NCBI GenBank assembly: GCA_937902105.1
Contig: CALGTP010000286.1
Location: 1 to 37,719, forward strand
Direction: 5' to 3'
Length of the DNA stretch: 37,719 nt
From: an uncultured Actinomycetes bacterium
GTDB taxonomy: Bacteria > Actinomycetota > Acidimicrobiia > Acidimicrobiales > Ilumatobacteraceae
The notes under the pieces were generated by a model. It did no database searches and was not told the DNA's origin. It saw only the letters and a list, made by a program, of their open reading frames with translations. The position numbers were made by a program, and so were the translations under genes. Positions 24,226 to 31,226 of this stretch are shown one piece after another; position 1 is the stretch's first letter, and the number at the start of each line of letters is the position of its first letter.

Positions 24226-25521
24226 GTGATTGATGTCCGTTTATTACGAAACGACCCTGCTGCCTTGAAGGCTGCCCTCGCTCGGCGTGGCAAGCCAGAG
24301 ATCATTGAGCAACTTGATGCTGCGATTGCCCTAGACCTTCAATTGCGCGATATCACCGCTCAACGCGACGCCAGTCGTGCGCGAGTGAATGAACTCTCCA
24401 AATTAGTGGGCGCCGCTCGACGCGATGGTGAGAACGAAACGGCTGAAAAACTCCAAACCGAGAGTCGCACTCTGGGCGATGATGAGAAGGCATTGGCCGA
24501 AGCCTTTGAAACTGTTCAGGCTCAACTACGTGACGTCATGTTGCGCATTCCCAATGTTCCTCATGATGATGCCCCTGATGGAGCGAATGATCAGGACAAC
24601 CCACTTGTTAAGGGTCCAATTAATCTGCCGACAACATTTTCCGAACATCAAAGAGTTGCGCATTGGATTGTTGCCGATGAGTTGGGCATTCTTGACAATG
24701 AGCGCGCAGTGAAGTTGAGCGGGGCAATGTTTACGATGCAGCGCGGTGCAGGAGCAATGTTGTCGCGCGCGTTATGTCAGTATGCGCTCGATATGAATGC
24801 AGATGCTTTTGAAGAAATTCGTCCACCATCACTGGTGACTACAGCCACGTTGACCGCAACTGGTCAGTTGCCAAAGTTTGCCGAGGACGCATACGCCATT
24901 GAACGTGACGACCTGTGGTGCATCCCGACAGCCGAGGCCCCCTTGACGTCAATGTATTCTGGCGAGATTTTAGATGAAGCACAATTGCCGATGCGTCTTA
25001 TGGCGTACTCTTCCTGCTATCGCCGTGAAGCAGGTTCTGCGGGCCGTGATACACGAGGTATGTTGCGTGCCCACGAGTTTGACAAGGTTGAAATATTCTC
25101 CTTGTGCACCCCCGAAGATTCGCCAGCCATGTTGATCGAGTTACGTGACCGCGCTGAGCGCTTGATCGCCGGTTTAGGTTTGCCTTATCGGATGATTGAA
25201 ATCTGTACTGGCGATATGGGTCAAAGCCATCACCGAAGTTTTGACATTGAGGTTTACGCCCCAGGTTGCGATAGTTGGCTTGAGGTCTCTTCAGTCTCAT
25301 GGTTTAGCGACTATCAGGGTCGTCGAGCAGATATTCGTTATCGTAAATCTGGTGAAAAAGGAACGCACATTGCTCATACCCTGAACGGTTCGGCTTTGGC
25401 CGTACCACGCGTGTGGGCGGCAATCATGGAAAACTTCCGTGAGGCAGATGGAAGCGTTGTCATACCCGAAGCGCTGCGGCCATATACGCGCGGCCTTGAG
25501 CGGATCTCACCGAGGAACTGA
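24226..25521 (+). CDS. serS: Serine--tRNA ligase
   Basis: Class II aminoacyl-tRNA synthetase that charges tRNA-Ser (and tRNA-Sec where present). The 431-residue protein starts at GTG 24226 with the family N-terminus MIDVRLLRNDP. The N-terminal arm (about 25-105) is a long antiparallel coiled coil that grips the tRNA. The core shows IPTAEAPLTSMYSGEIL, motif 2 with YSSCYRREAGSAGRDTRGML, CTGDMGQSHHRSFDIEVY, and motif 3 NGSALAVPRVWAAIMENF. All expected parts are present and length is normal. It is followed after 5 nt by pdxH, which probably shares its transcript. The very short divergent gap to the ABC gene must contain both promoters or overlap coding sequence. Confidence 0.97.
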   Translation: MIDVRLLRNDPAALKAALARRGKPEIIEQLDAAIALDLQLRDITAQRDASRARVNELSKLVGAARRDGENETAEKLQTESRTLGDDEKALAEAFETVQAQLRDVMLRIPNVPHDDAPDGANDQDNPLVKGPINLPTTFSEHQRVAHWIVADELGILDNERAVKLSGAMFTMQRGAGAMLSRALCQYALDMNADAFEEIRPPSLVTTATLTATGQLPKFAEDAYAIERDDLWCIPTAEAPLTSMYSGEILDEAQLPMRLMAYSSCYRREAGSAGRDTRGMLRAHEFDKVEIFSLCTPEDSPAMLIELRDRAERLIAGLGLPYRMIEICTGDMGQSHHRSFDIEVYAPGCDSWLEVSSVSWFSDYQGRRADIRYRKSGEKGTHIAHTLNGSALAVPRVWAAIMENFREADGSVVIPEALRPYTRGLERISPRN

Positions 25522-25526
25522 TTATC

Positions 25527-26168
25527 GTGAGCCCGCGCGATCGTCGTATTCAATACGAAACTGCTGGGCTACATCGTGAAGACCTTGATGAGTCACCGAT
25601 TCAGCAATGGCATGCATGGTATGTCGACGCTGTTGAGGCCGAGTTGCCTGAGCCGAATGCGATGGTCGTCGGCACAGTTGATGAGTACGGGTTGCCTGAT
25701 GCGCGGATTGTCTTGGCTCGTGGGGTGGATGATGAAGGCATCACGTTTTTCGGGAACTACGAAAGTTCCAAGGGTCAACAACTTGATGGCACGCCTTTGG
25801 CGAGCGTGGTTTTCCCATGGCTTGGTTTACACCGTCAAGTGCGGGCGCGAGGTTCAGTTGAGGTGTTATCGCGATTTGAAAGTGATGCCTATTTTGCTTC
25901 ACGACCGCGAGAAAGCCAGATAGGCGCATGGGCTTCTCCCCAAAGTCAAGAAATTGAAGATCGATCGGTCTTGGAGAAGAACTTCGCTGATTTCAGTGAA
26001 CAATTCTCCACTGGCGAGGTACCTCGCCCACCACATTGGGGTGGTTGGCTTCTCGTCCCTGAAGTGTTTGAGTTTTGGCAGGGTCGTCCCAATCGTTTAC
26101 ATGATCGCTTTCGTTATCGCCTCGAGGATTCAACAGATTCGTGGATCATTGACCGTTTGGCTCCGTAG
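25527..26168 (+). CDS. pdxH: Pyridoxamine 5'-phosphate oxidase
   Basis: FMN-dependent oxidase that turns pyridoxine or pyridoxamine phosphate into pyridoxal phosphate. The 213 residues (GTG start, 5 nt after serS) carry the family sequence: MVVGTVDEYGLPDARIVLAR, FFGNYESSKGQQL, ASVVFPWLGLHRQVRARG, SQIGAWASPQS and the C-terminal EFWQGRPNRLHDRFRYR that closes the active site. Length is typical, cytoplasmic dimer expected. No other vitamin B6 genes are near, so it may act in salvage. The final 23 nt overlap the 3' end of the convergent hydrolase gene. Identity is secure; the GTG start is inferred from spacing and from the conserved start of the fold. Confidence 0.96.
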   Translation: MSPRDRRIQYETAGLHREDLDESPIQQWHAWYVDAVEAELPEPNAMVVGTVDEYGLPDARIVLARGVDDEGITFFGNYESSKGQQLDGTPLASVVFPWLGLHRQVRARGSVEVLSRFESDAYFASRPRESQIGAWASPQSQEIEDRSVLEKNFADFSEQFSTGEVPRPPHWGGWLLVPEVFEFWQGRPNRLHDRFRYRLEDSTDSWIIDRLAP

Positions 26169-26784
26169 CCCAGTTCTCTACCGCTTCGGCCAACCCAGCG
26201 ATTAATGATTGCGTATGCGGTGGCAACTCTGGTCCTTCCCAATCCCAAAAGAGTGGCGTTGTGCCGCGAACACGCGGTGGCAATTCAATTTGCACGCCAG
26301 TACCTGGAGGAAGATTGACGGGATTGCGGGAATGTAAACCGCGAAGATCTTTCGGGATGTCTTCGATTTCGGTCACTATGTTGTAGGCCGGCAAGTGAGC
26401 CCGCAAATAGCCACCGATATGTTCAGCAAAGGGGCGATTTTGACCGCCCAATAAGAGTGATGAGAAATATCCTTGACGCCCAAATCCATGAATGGTGATC
26501 ACAGTGTGAACGTGATCAATAAATGATCGCAGATTTTCTGAAGAATCTGGCGACACCTCAATGGAAGGAATGTGTCGCTCCATACCTTTGGGTTGGTGAA
26601 CACCATAGTAGCTAGCACCGCAATGTTCGGCAGCGGCCATGGCAACCACTTCGGTCATCTCTTCAAGTCCACCACCGTGATATGCCATGAAACCAATTCT
26701 GTGTGCTCGCGGTTCAGTGACTCCGCGTAATACGACGACTTCTTCGACCTCAGGGTGATCAAGAAGTTGGCGAAACATCGGCAT
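26146..26784 (-). CDS. Poly-gamma-glutamate hydrolase family protein
   Basis: A 212-residue protein that resembles the family first known from a phage zinc-dependent poly-gamma-glutamate hydrolase (DUF867). Key features are the metal-site region GFMAYHGGGLEEMTEVVAM, a central HIPSIEVSPDSSENLRSFID where phage forms have a similar His/Ser stretch, and TVITIHGFGRQGYFSSLLLGGQ. The ATG at 26784 begins MPMFRQLLDHPEVE and lies 1 nt past the ccdA stop; the open frame upstream belongs to ccdA. No signal peptide is seen, so a cytoplasmic or non-classical location is likely, which is odd for an enzyme that cuts capsule polymer. It forms a minus-strand operon with ccdA and the TlpA-type gene. Family assignment is moderate; the true substrate here is unknown. 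Confidence 0.78.
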   Translation of the reverse strand: MPMFRQLLDHPEVEEVVVLRGVTEPRAHRIGFMAYHGGGLEEMTEVVAMAAAEHCGASYYGVHQPKGMERHIPSIEVSPDSSENLRSFIDHVHTVITIHGFGRQGYFSSLLLGGQNRPFAEHIGGYLRAHLPAYNIVTEIEDIPKDLRGLHSRNPVNLPPGTGVQIELPPRVRGTTPLFWDWEGPELPPHTQSLIAGLAEAVENWATEPNGQ

Positions 26785-26785
26785 C

Positions 26786-27637
26786 TTATTCGCTCGTTGA
26801 AATTTCGCGTTGGCGACTGATGATTGTGTAAGTAATAGCGCAAGCCACGATGAAGCCAAAGATAACGGCCAGCACAAAACGGTTTTCGTCAATTGATTGA
26901 GCAATGTTTTCTTGCCATGTTAAAACACGACCGGTGAGAGCATCGTCGTAATTACTGCGAATATCGTTGAACCAATACCAACTTAAGTAGAGACCTGACA
27001 AAATCATCACACATGCTGAAAAGATTTCAACATAAGACATACTCAATCGCAACAATCTCAGCAGTCCACCTTGTGCGAGTGCCAACGTCACGGTCAGTGT
27101 TGTCACTAATAGTGACATAGCAACTCCATAGAGCGTAATCGCCACTATCCCGCGGGCGAATCCTTCGGTATCAATGGTTCCAAGAACTGTGGCCGAGAAC
27201 GGCCCGATGGTGCAACCAATTGAGGCAATCGCATAAGCCAGACCAAATAGGTACATGGAGAAAACGGTGCGGTCACGCTGACCTGTATCAAGTTTTGGTG
27301 TGCTGTATGGCAATCGATAGCCAAACAACATTGCAATACCGAGAACAACAAGAGCAATTCCAATAAGTACCGAAACATATTTGGCGTTTTGATTAATCCA
27401 GTCAGTGAAAAGTCGGCTCACGCCACCGACGATGATAAAGACGCTCATAAATCCTGCCGACAAGGCAGTACTCACCAAGAGTGCGCGTGTGATTGTTGAG
27501 CGCTGAGTACCGGGCCGCCCACTGACTCCGAGAAAGTACATCAAGTAAGTGGGCAGTAAGACGAACCCACAAGGATTAACGGCCGCCAACAGACCGCTAC
27601 CGAAACTCAGCCAGAGACGGTCAGCACTTCCGATCAT
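26786..27637 (-). CDS. ccdA: Cytochrome c biogenesis protein CcdA
   Basis: Membrane protein that carries reducing power across the membrane to thioredoxin-like proteins for cytochrome c maturation. The 283-residue sequence has about seven helices and the two redox cysteines of the family: Cys23 in LLAAVNPCGFVLLPTY and Cys142 in AYAIASIGCTIGPF. The C-terminal 40 residues extend past the usual core with an extra helix (RFVLAVIFGFIVACAITYTI). The gene overlaps the TlpA-type gene by 4 nt and is 1 nt before the hydrolase, so all three are one operon. CtaC's haem-binding cytochrome domain needs such a system; ResB and ResC partners are not in the window. Identity is well supported by motifs and neighbour. 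Confidence 0.92.
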   Translation of the reverse strand: MIGSADRLWLSFGSGLLAAVNPCGFVLLPTYLMYFLGVSGRPGTQRSTITRALLVSTALSAGFMSVFIIVGGVSRLFTDWINQNAKYVSVLIGIALVVLGIAMLFGYRLPYSTPKLDTGQRDRTVFSMYLFGLAYAIASIGCTIGPFSATVLGTIDTEGFARGIVAITLYGVAMSLLVTTLTVTLALAQGGLLRLLRLSMSYVEIFSACVMILSGLYLSWYWFNDIRSNYDDALTGRVLTWQENIAQSIDENRFVLAVIFGFIVACAITYTIISRQREISTSE

Positions 27638-28236
27638 GAAATGCCCATTGCCAATAAGGCGGCAGTGATTGCTGCTGTTGTGAGCTCACCAGAAACTTGT
27701 TTGATGATCGTTCCATCAGCAGAGACAAATAAAGTCGTGGGAAAGATTGAGATGCCATTGGCAACCAGCATCTCGCCGTTGGGATCGCGCCATAATTGAT
27801 AAGTGACACCGAGGTCTTGAGCAAATGCCTGAGTGACCTTCGCTGAGTCTTGGGTATTGATGCCGACAAACGTCACTCTGTCTGCGTATTTTTCAAAGGC
27901 CGCTTGGAGTGCGGGCATTTCTCGTTTGCAGGGTTGACAATTAGAAAACCAGAAGTTGATCAGCATCGGGCGACCCACATCTCTCAGAGAAACTGTGTTG
28001 ATTTCTTGACCATCGAGGTCGGAGACAATCGCATGTCTTAGTGGAGTACCTTCAATCGGGGCGTTAGTGCCAATGCCTGGTTCTTGAAACTCTCCTGGCT
28101 CATCCAGGATGACATCTGAATCATTGTTATTTTGCAGGGCACCGAGGATCAAAATCACAGAGGCTGAGGCGGCGAGGGCAGCTACTAAGGCAACTGCCAC
28201 AGGGCGTAAGCGTCGAAGTAAATGTGTCTGAACCAC
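27634..28236 (-). CDS. TlpA/ResA-type thioredoxin-like protein
   Basis: Membrane-anchored, outward-facing thiol-disulfide protein that probably keeps apocytochrome c cysteines reduced using electrons from CcdA. The 200 residues begin with an uncleaved-anchor or signal helix (PVAVALVAALAASASVILIL, about 12-31), a flexible acidic linker, and a thioredoxin domain with active site WFSNCQPCKREMP (Cys100, Cys103) and cis-proline motif IFPTTLFV. The CQPC pair is of the TlpA/ResA class. Start is GTG 28236. It overlaps ccdA by 4 nt, the usual pairing for cytochrome c maturation. The 167-nt gap upstream holds two strong hairpins (28294-28369) that may affect its expression. Confidence 0.9.
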   Translation of the reverse strand: MVQTHLLRRLRPVAVALVAALAASASVILILGALQNNNDSDVILDEPGEFQEPGIGTNAPIEGTPLRHAIVSDLDGQEINTVSLRDVGRPMLINFWFSNCQPCKREMPALQAAFEKYADRVTFVGINTQDSAKVTQAFAQDLGVTYQLWRDPNGEMLVANGISIFPTTLFVSADGTIIKQVSGELTTAAITAALLAMGIS

Positions 28237-28293
28237 TCAGCACAGGATAGTTGGCTGATCGGATTTCACAGATTCGTATGGGGATCGGGGATG

Positions 28294-28369
28294 CCCGGTC
28301 GCAGTGGGGGGTTACTACGACCGGGACCTCCCAGTGCAGTTACGGGGTCGTCTAAGCGTTGCCCGTAAC
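28294..28369 (-). ncRNA. Structured intergenic RNA candidate between whiB and the tlpA-like gene
   Basis: Two perfect 8-bp hairpins lie side by side: GTTACGGG/CCCGTAAC (28339-28346 and 28362-28369) and CCCGGTCG/CGACCGGG (28294-28301 and 28318-28325). The loop of the second contains GTAAC (minus strand), which could instead pair with the GTTAC arm of the first, and the spacer between them is partly complementary (9 of 11) to the same loop, so the RNA could switch between folds. No T tract follows, so it is not a standard terminator. Could be a leader element of the tlpA-ccdA operon or a 3' element of whiB. Not matched to a known RNA family. Confidence 0.45.
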
Positions 28370-28403
28370 CGAGATAATGAGGAGTGTCAGATCACGTCAG
28401 GAG

Positions 28404-28802
28404 TTAGGCCACTCGAATGGCGATTTCGTAACTCCTCTGTTCACTAACGCTCGCAATGCTGCGAATCGTGCGGTCTTCGTCAATGACCAAAATGGCTCGT
28501 GGTAAAACCGATGGTCTCCCGCGCGGTCTGCGATCAAGGACAATCTGACCATTGTCGATCAGTTCACCTCCCCAAACCCCCCAGGGTTCGAGACGTTCTA
28601 GAGCGCCGTCAAGGCACGAAGCACTCAGCGGACATCGAGCGCAAATAGCCTTGGCGCGAGCAATGTCCACGTTCTCATCGCTGAAGAACAGGGGAGTGAG
28701 GGTGCCATTGCCGTCTGCACAGCGGGCAGCCAGTTTCTTCGGGGCCGCTGAGGTGGCGGCATCACGGAGGTAGGTGATGGGGGCTTCAAGTGTCATTGTC
28801 AT
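28404..28802 (-). CDS. whiB: WhiB-family regulator, WhiB7-like
   Basis: Iron-sulfur transcription factor found only in actinobacteria and some of their phages. The 132-residue protein has the four cluster cysteines (Cys28, then Cys54, Cys57, Cys63 in CARCPLSASC), the turn GVWGGE (75-80), and directly after it a basic AT-hook-like RRPRGRPS (91-98). This combination, with GALERLEPWGVWGGEL, is closest to WhiB7, the regulator of intrinsic antibiotic resistance, although the C-terminal 35 residues extend beyond known WhiB7. The ATG at 28802 (or 28796) is chosen because the longer frame would start at a GTG inside a terminator hairpin. The leader carries a small ORF and an intrinsic terminator, as described for WhiB7 attenuation in mycobacteria and Streptomyces. 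Family is certain, WhiB7 subgroup is likely. Confidence 0.88.
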   Translation of the reverse strand: MTMTLEAPITYLRDAATSAAPKKLAARCADGNGTLTPLFFSDENVDIARAKAICARCPLSASCLDGALERLEPWGVWGGELIDNGQIVLDRRPRGRPSVLPRAILVIDEDRTIRSIASVSEQRSYEIAIRVA

Positions 28803-28860
28803 GATTTTGTCTCTATTTCTTTTGTCGGTGGGTTGGATTTTGATTGTTGCCTGGAGAACG

Positions 28861-28891
28861 AAAAAGGCCACTGGGATTTTCCCAGTGGCCT
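28861..28891 (-). terminator. Strong intrinsic terminator in the whiB leader
   Basis: On the minus strand AGGCCACTGGGA pairs perfectly with TCCCAGTGGCCT (12 bp, 3-nt AAA loop) and is followed at once by TTTTT. It is a textbook Rho-independent terminator, 29 nt after the small upstream ORF and 58 nt before the whiB ATG. Either it ends transcription of the small ORF, or it acts as an attenuator controlling whiB. Confidence 0.85.
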
Positions 28892-28919
28892 CGGTGTGGA
28901 TTCTCTACGTTGGTGTGTC

Positions 28920-29114
28920 CTACGTGAGTAACTCCTCGAGCCGCTGGGGTGAACGCTTGGTGTTCACTGCTGCGAAGGTGGCTGCCATATAGACGGCCTT
29001 TTTGGCGACATGATTTTTCGCCGCATGATTCGCCGTAAACCCTGCATATGACGCGTCTGAGCCCACTGGCCAACTGATCGTGGCGATTGAAGCGGGAGCG
29101 TTCAAAAGGTTCAT
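28920..29114 (-). CDS. Small upstream ORF, possible whiB leader peptide
   Basis: A 64-residue open frame (MNLLNAPASIATISW to QRLEELLT) that I do not recognise. It has no membrane helix or clear domain; the middle is rich in Ala, Lys and His (AAKNHVAKKAVYMAATFAAV). It lies on the same strand as whiB, ends 29 nt before the terminator hairpin, and its ATG is only a few bases past a TATAGA box, so its mRNA may be leaderless. Position and size fit an upstream ORF whose translation controls whiB7-type attenuation, though 64 codons is long for that. It could instead be an independent small protein. The surrounding stretch between whiB and the next gene (28803-29339) has no other credible coding sequence; 29154-29339 shows nothing identifiable. 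Confidence 0.45.
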   Translation of the reverse strand: MNLLNAPASIATISWPVGSDASYAGFTANHAAKNHVAKKAVYMAATFAAVNTKRSPQRLEELLT

Positions 29115-29119
29115 AACGA

Positions 29120-29153
29120 TCTATAGGCAATCACTTTGAAATGGCAATGTCAA
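29120..29153 (-). promoter_or_regulatory. Possible promoter of the whiB leader
   Basis: Minus strand: a consensus -35 box TTGACA (29148-29153) and a -10-like TATAGA (29120-29125), the latter 5 nt before the small ORF. The 22-nt spacing is longer than the usual 17, so only one of the two boxes may be real, or an activator is needed. Confidence 0.3.
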
Positions 29154-29339
29154 CTGAATTAGAACGGTGATTCGTTTTTGCGGCTCAGATAGTTCTTCAG
29201 CAGGATTGCGGTAAAAGCTGGTTGACAGTGTAAAAGACCTGCTCACAATGCATTTTCATCGTCGTTGGGCGAACCTACACAGCAGATCTAGCGAACAAAA
29301 AGAATGATTGAAAGATTATTCAGTTCTGGCCTCAACTGG

Positions 29340-31226
29340 CTAGACAAGGTCAATAACTGGAGCGGTGAACTGCGATTGGTACAAGCGGTCATACGCTCCC
29401 CGCGCCGCCAGCAACTCCACATGCGAACCAGTTTCCACGATCGCCCCATTTTCCATGACCAAAATAATGTCGGCATCTTGAATCGTCGAGAGACGATGGG
29501 CAATCACGAAACTCGTTCGTTTTTGACGTAGCGCACCCATCGCTTTTTGAATCAGCACTTCGGTGCGTGTATCAACAGAACTAGTCGCTTCATCAAGAAT
29601 CAAAATTGCGGGGTCAGCCAAGAATGCTCGAGCGATTGTCAGCAACTGCTTTTCGCCCGCACTCACCGCTCCGTCATCGCCGCTGAGGATGGTGTCGTAT
29701 CCGTCTGGCAAAGAGTGGACAAATCGATCAACGAAAGTAGCTTTCGCCGCTGCCCGAATCTGCTCATCAGTGGCATCAGGATTTCCGTAAGCGATATTCT
29801 CGCGAATTGTGCCATTGAAAAGCCAAGTGTCTTGCAGGACCATGCCGATTTTGGAGCGCAGTTCAGAGCGGGGCATCTCAGCAATGTTGCAACCATCTAA
29901 TACGATGCGCCCTTCATCAAGTTCGTAGAAGCGCATCACAAGATTGACCAAAGTGGTTTTACCTGCGCCGGTTGGACCGACGATGGCCACAGTCGTCCCA
30001 GGTTCAGCGATAAATGAAAGGTCAGTGATCAAAGGTCGTTGCGGGTCATAAGAGAATGAGGCATGTTCAAACTCAATGCGACCTTGTGTCAGGGCTGTAT
30101 CGGCGACTCCACTTTCAGTTGTCTGTTCTTCTGCGTCAAGTAACTCAAAAACTCGTTCCGCTGAAGCCACGCCCGATTGCAGAACATTCATCATTGATGC
30201 TGCTTGTGTCATTGGATGGGTGAACTGGCGAGAATATTGAATAAAGGCCTGCACATCACCAAGGCTCATAGCGCCCGATGCAACCCGCAGGCCACCGATG
30301 ACGGCAATCGCTACATAGTTGAGGTTTCCGATGAACATCGTGGCGGGCTGAATTGAACCAGACATAAATTGAGCAGAGTTGGCTGTTTCAAACAATTCGT
30401 TATTGATGGTCGTAAAGCGCTCTTCTACTTCTTGTTGACGGCCAAACACTTTGACAATGGCATGACCCGTGAAGGCCTCTTCAACTAAACCGTTCAACTG
30501 ACCTGTGTATCGCCATTGAGAAATAAATTTGGCGCGCGAGCGCTTAGCAATTTGTCCCATTGTCAGCAGCGTGAGAGGAATCACCGTCAATGCAACAAGA
30601 GCCAAAATTGGTGAAACTACGAACATCATCAGCAAAACACCGAAGATGGTGAGCATGGAAGTGACCAATTGGCTCAAAGATTGTTGCAAACTCTGCGAAA
30701 TGTTGTCGACGTCATTTGTGACACGACTCAATAAATCGCCCCGCGAATGTCGGTCGATATAACTCAGCGGTAATCGGTGGATTTTGGATTCAATGTCCTG
30801 GCGTAGTTTAAACATGGTCCGTTGGACCACGCCAGCGAGAAGGAATGCTTGTCCGTAAGCCAATACATAAGAGGCGGTGTACACGCCAATAGCAAACGCC
30901 AGTGTGCGATGCAATCTTGCGAAATCAATTCCGTTGGCGCCGTCACGATTGAGGAGACCTTGAAAAACAATGTCAGTGGCATGCCCTAAAATTCGCGGAC
31001 CAGAAACTACGAGTGCAACACTGGCGACTGCCATGAGAAAAATGAGAATAACTAAAATTGATTCATCGGAGATTAAGCGTGTCAGGCGTTTAGCGCTTTG
31101 AGCAAAGTTCTTTGACTTTTCTGCCGGCACGCCGACAGTATTCATGCGGCCAGTACGGAGTTCAGAGACATTACCGACGGGACTCATAGTTTGAGCCTCT
31201 TTGTTTATTTGTTTTGGTTCATTCAC
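29340..31226 (-). CDS. Multidrug-type ABC exporter, subunit B (membrane + ATPase)
   Basis: Half-transporter of 628 residues: a variable N-terminal tail of about 45 residues, six membrane helices (about 55-345), then an ATPase domain with Walker A GPTGAGKTT, Walker B LILDEATSSVD (catalytic Glu present) and switch AHRLST (His present). The signature is VSAGEKQLL instead of LSGGQ, which is usual for the partner that completes the degenerate site in heterodimeric exporters. GTG start overlaps the end of the upstream partner gene by 4 nt. Together they form a TM287/288 or YfiBC-like heterodimer that exports lipids or drugs. The WhiB7-like regulator follows on the same strand about 540 nt later, suggestive of a resistance function. 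Substrate is not known. Confidence 0.92.
   Translation of the reverse strand: MNEPKQINKEAQTMSPVGNVSELRTGRMNTVGVPAEKSKNFAQSAKRLTRLISDESILVILIFLMAVASVALVVSGPRILGHATDIVFQGLLNRDGANGIDFARLHRTLAFAIGVYTASYVLAYGQAFLLAGVVQRTMFKLRQDIESKIHRLPLSYIDRHSRGDLLSRVTNDVDNISQSLQQSLSQLVTSMLTIFGVLLMMFVVSPILALVALTVIPLTLLTMGQIAKRSRAKFISQWRYTGQLNGLVEEAFTGHAIVKVFGRQQEVEERFTTINNELFETANSAQFMSGSIQPATMFIGNLNYVAIAVIGGLRVASGAMSLGDVQAFIQYSRQFTHPMTQAASMMNVLQSGVASAERVFELLDAEEQTTESGVADTALTQGRIEFEHASFSYDPQRPLITDLSFIAEPGTTVAIVGPTGAGKTTLVNLVMRFYELDEGRIVLDGCNIAEMPRSELRSKIGMVLQDTWLFNGTIRENIAYGNPDATDEQIRAAAKATFVDRFVHSLPDGYDTILSGDDGAVSAGEKQLLTIARAFLADPAILILDEATSSVDTRTEVLIQKAMGALRQKRTSFVIAHRLSTIQDADIILVMENGAIVETGSHVELLAARGAYDRLYQSQFTAPVIDLV

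Noticed and set aside
28803-28871. Longer WhiB start at 28871
   Set aside because: The GTG would lie in the terminator hairpin and the added residues resemble no WhiB N-terminus.
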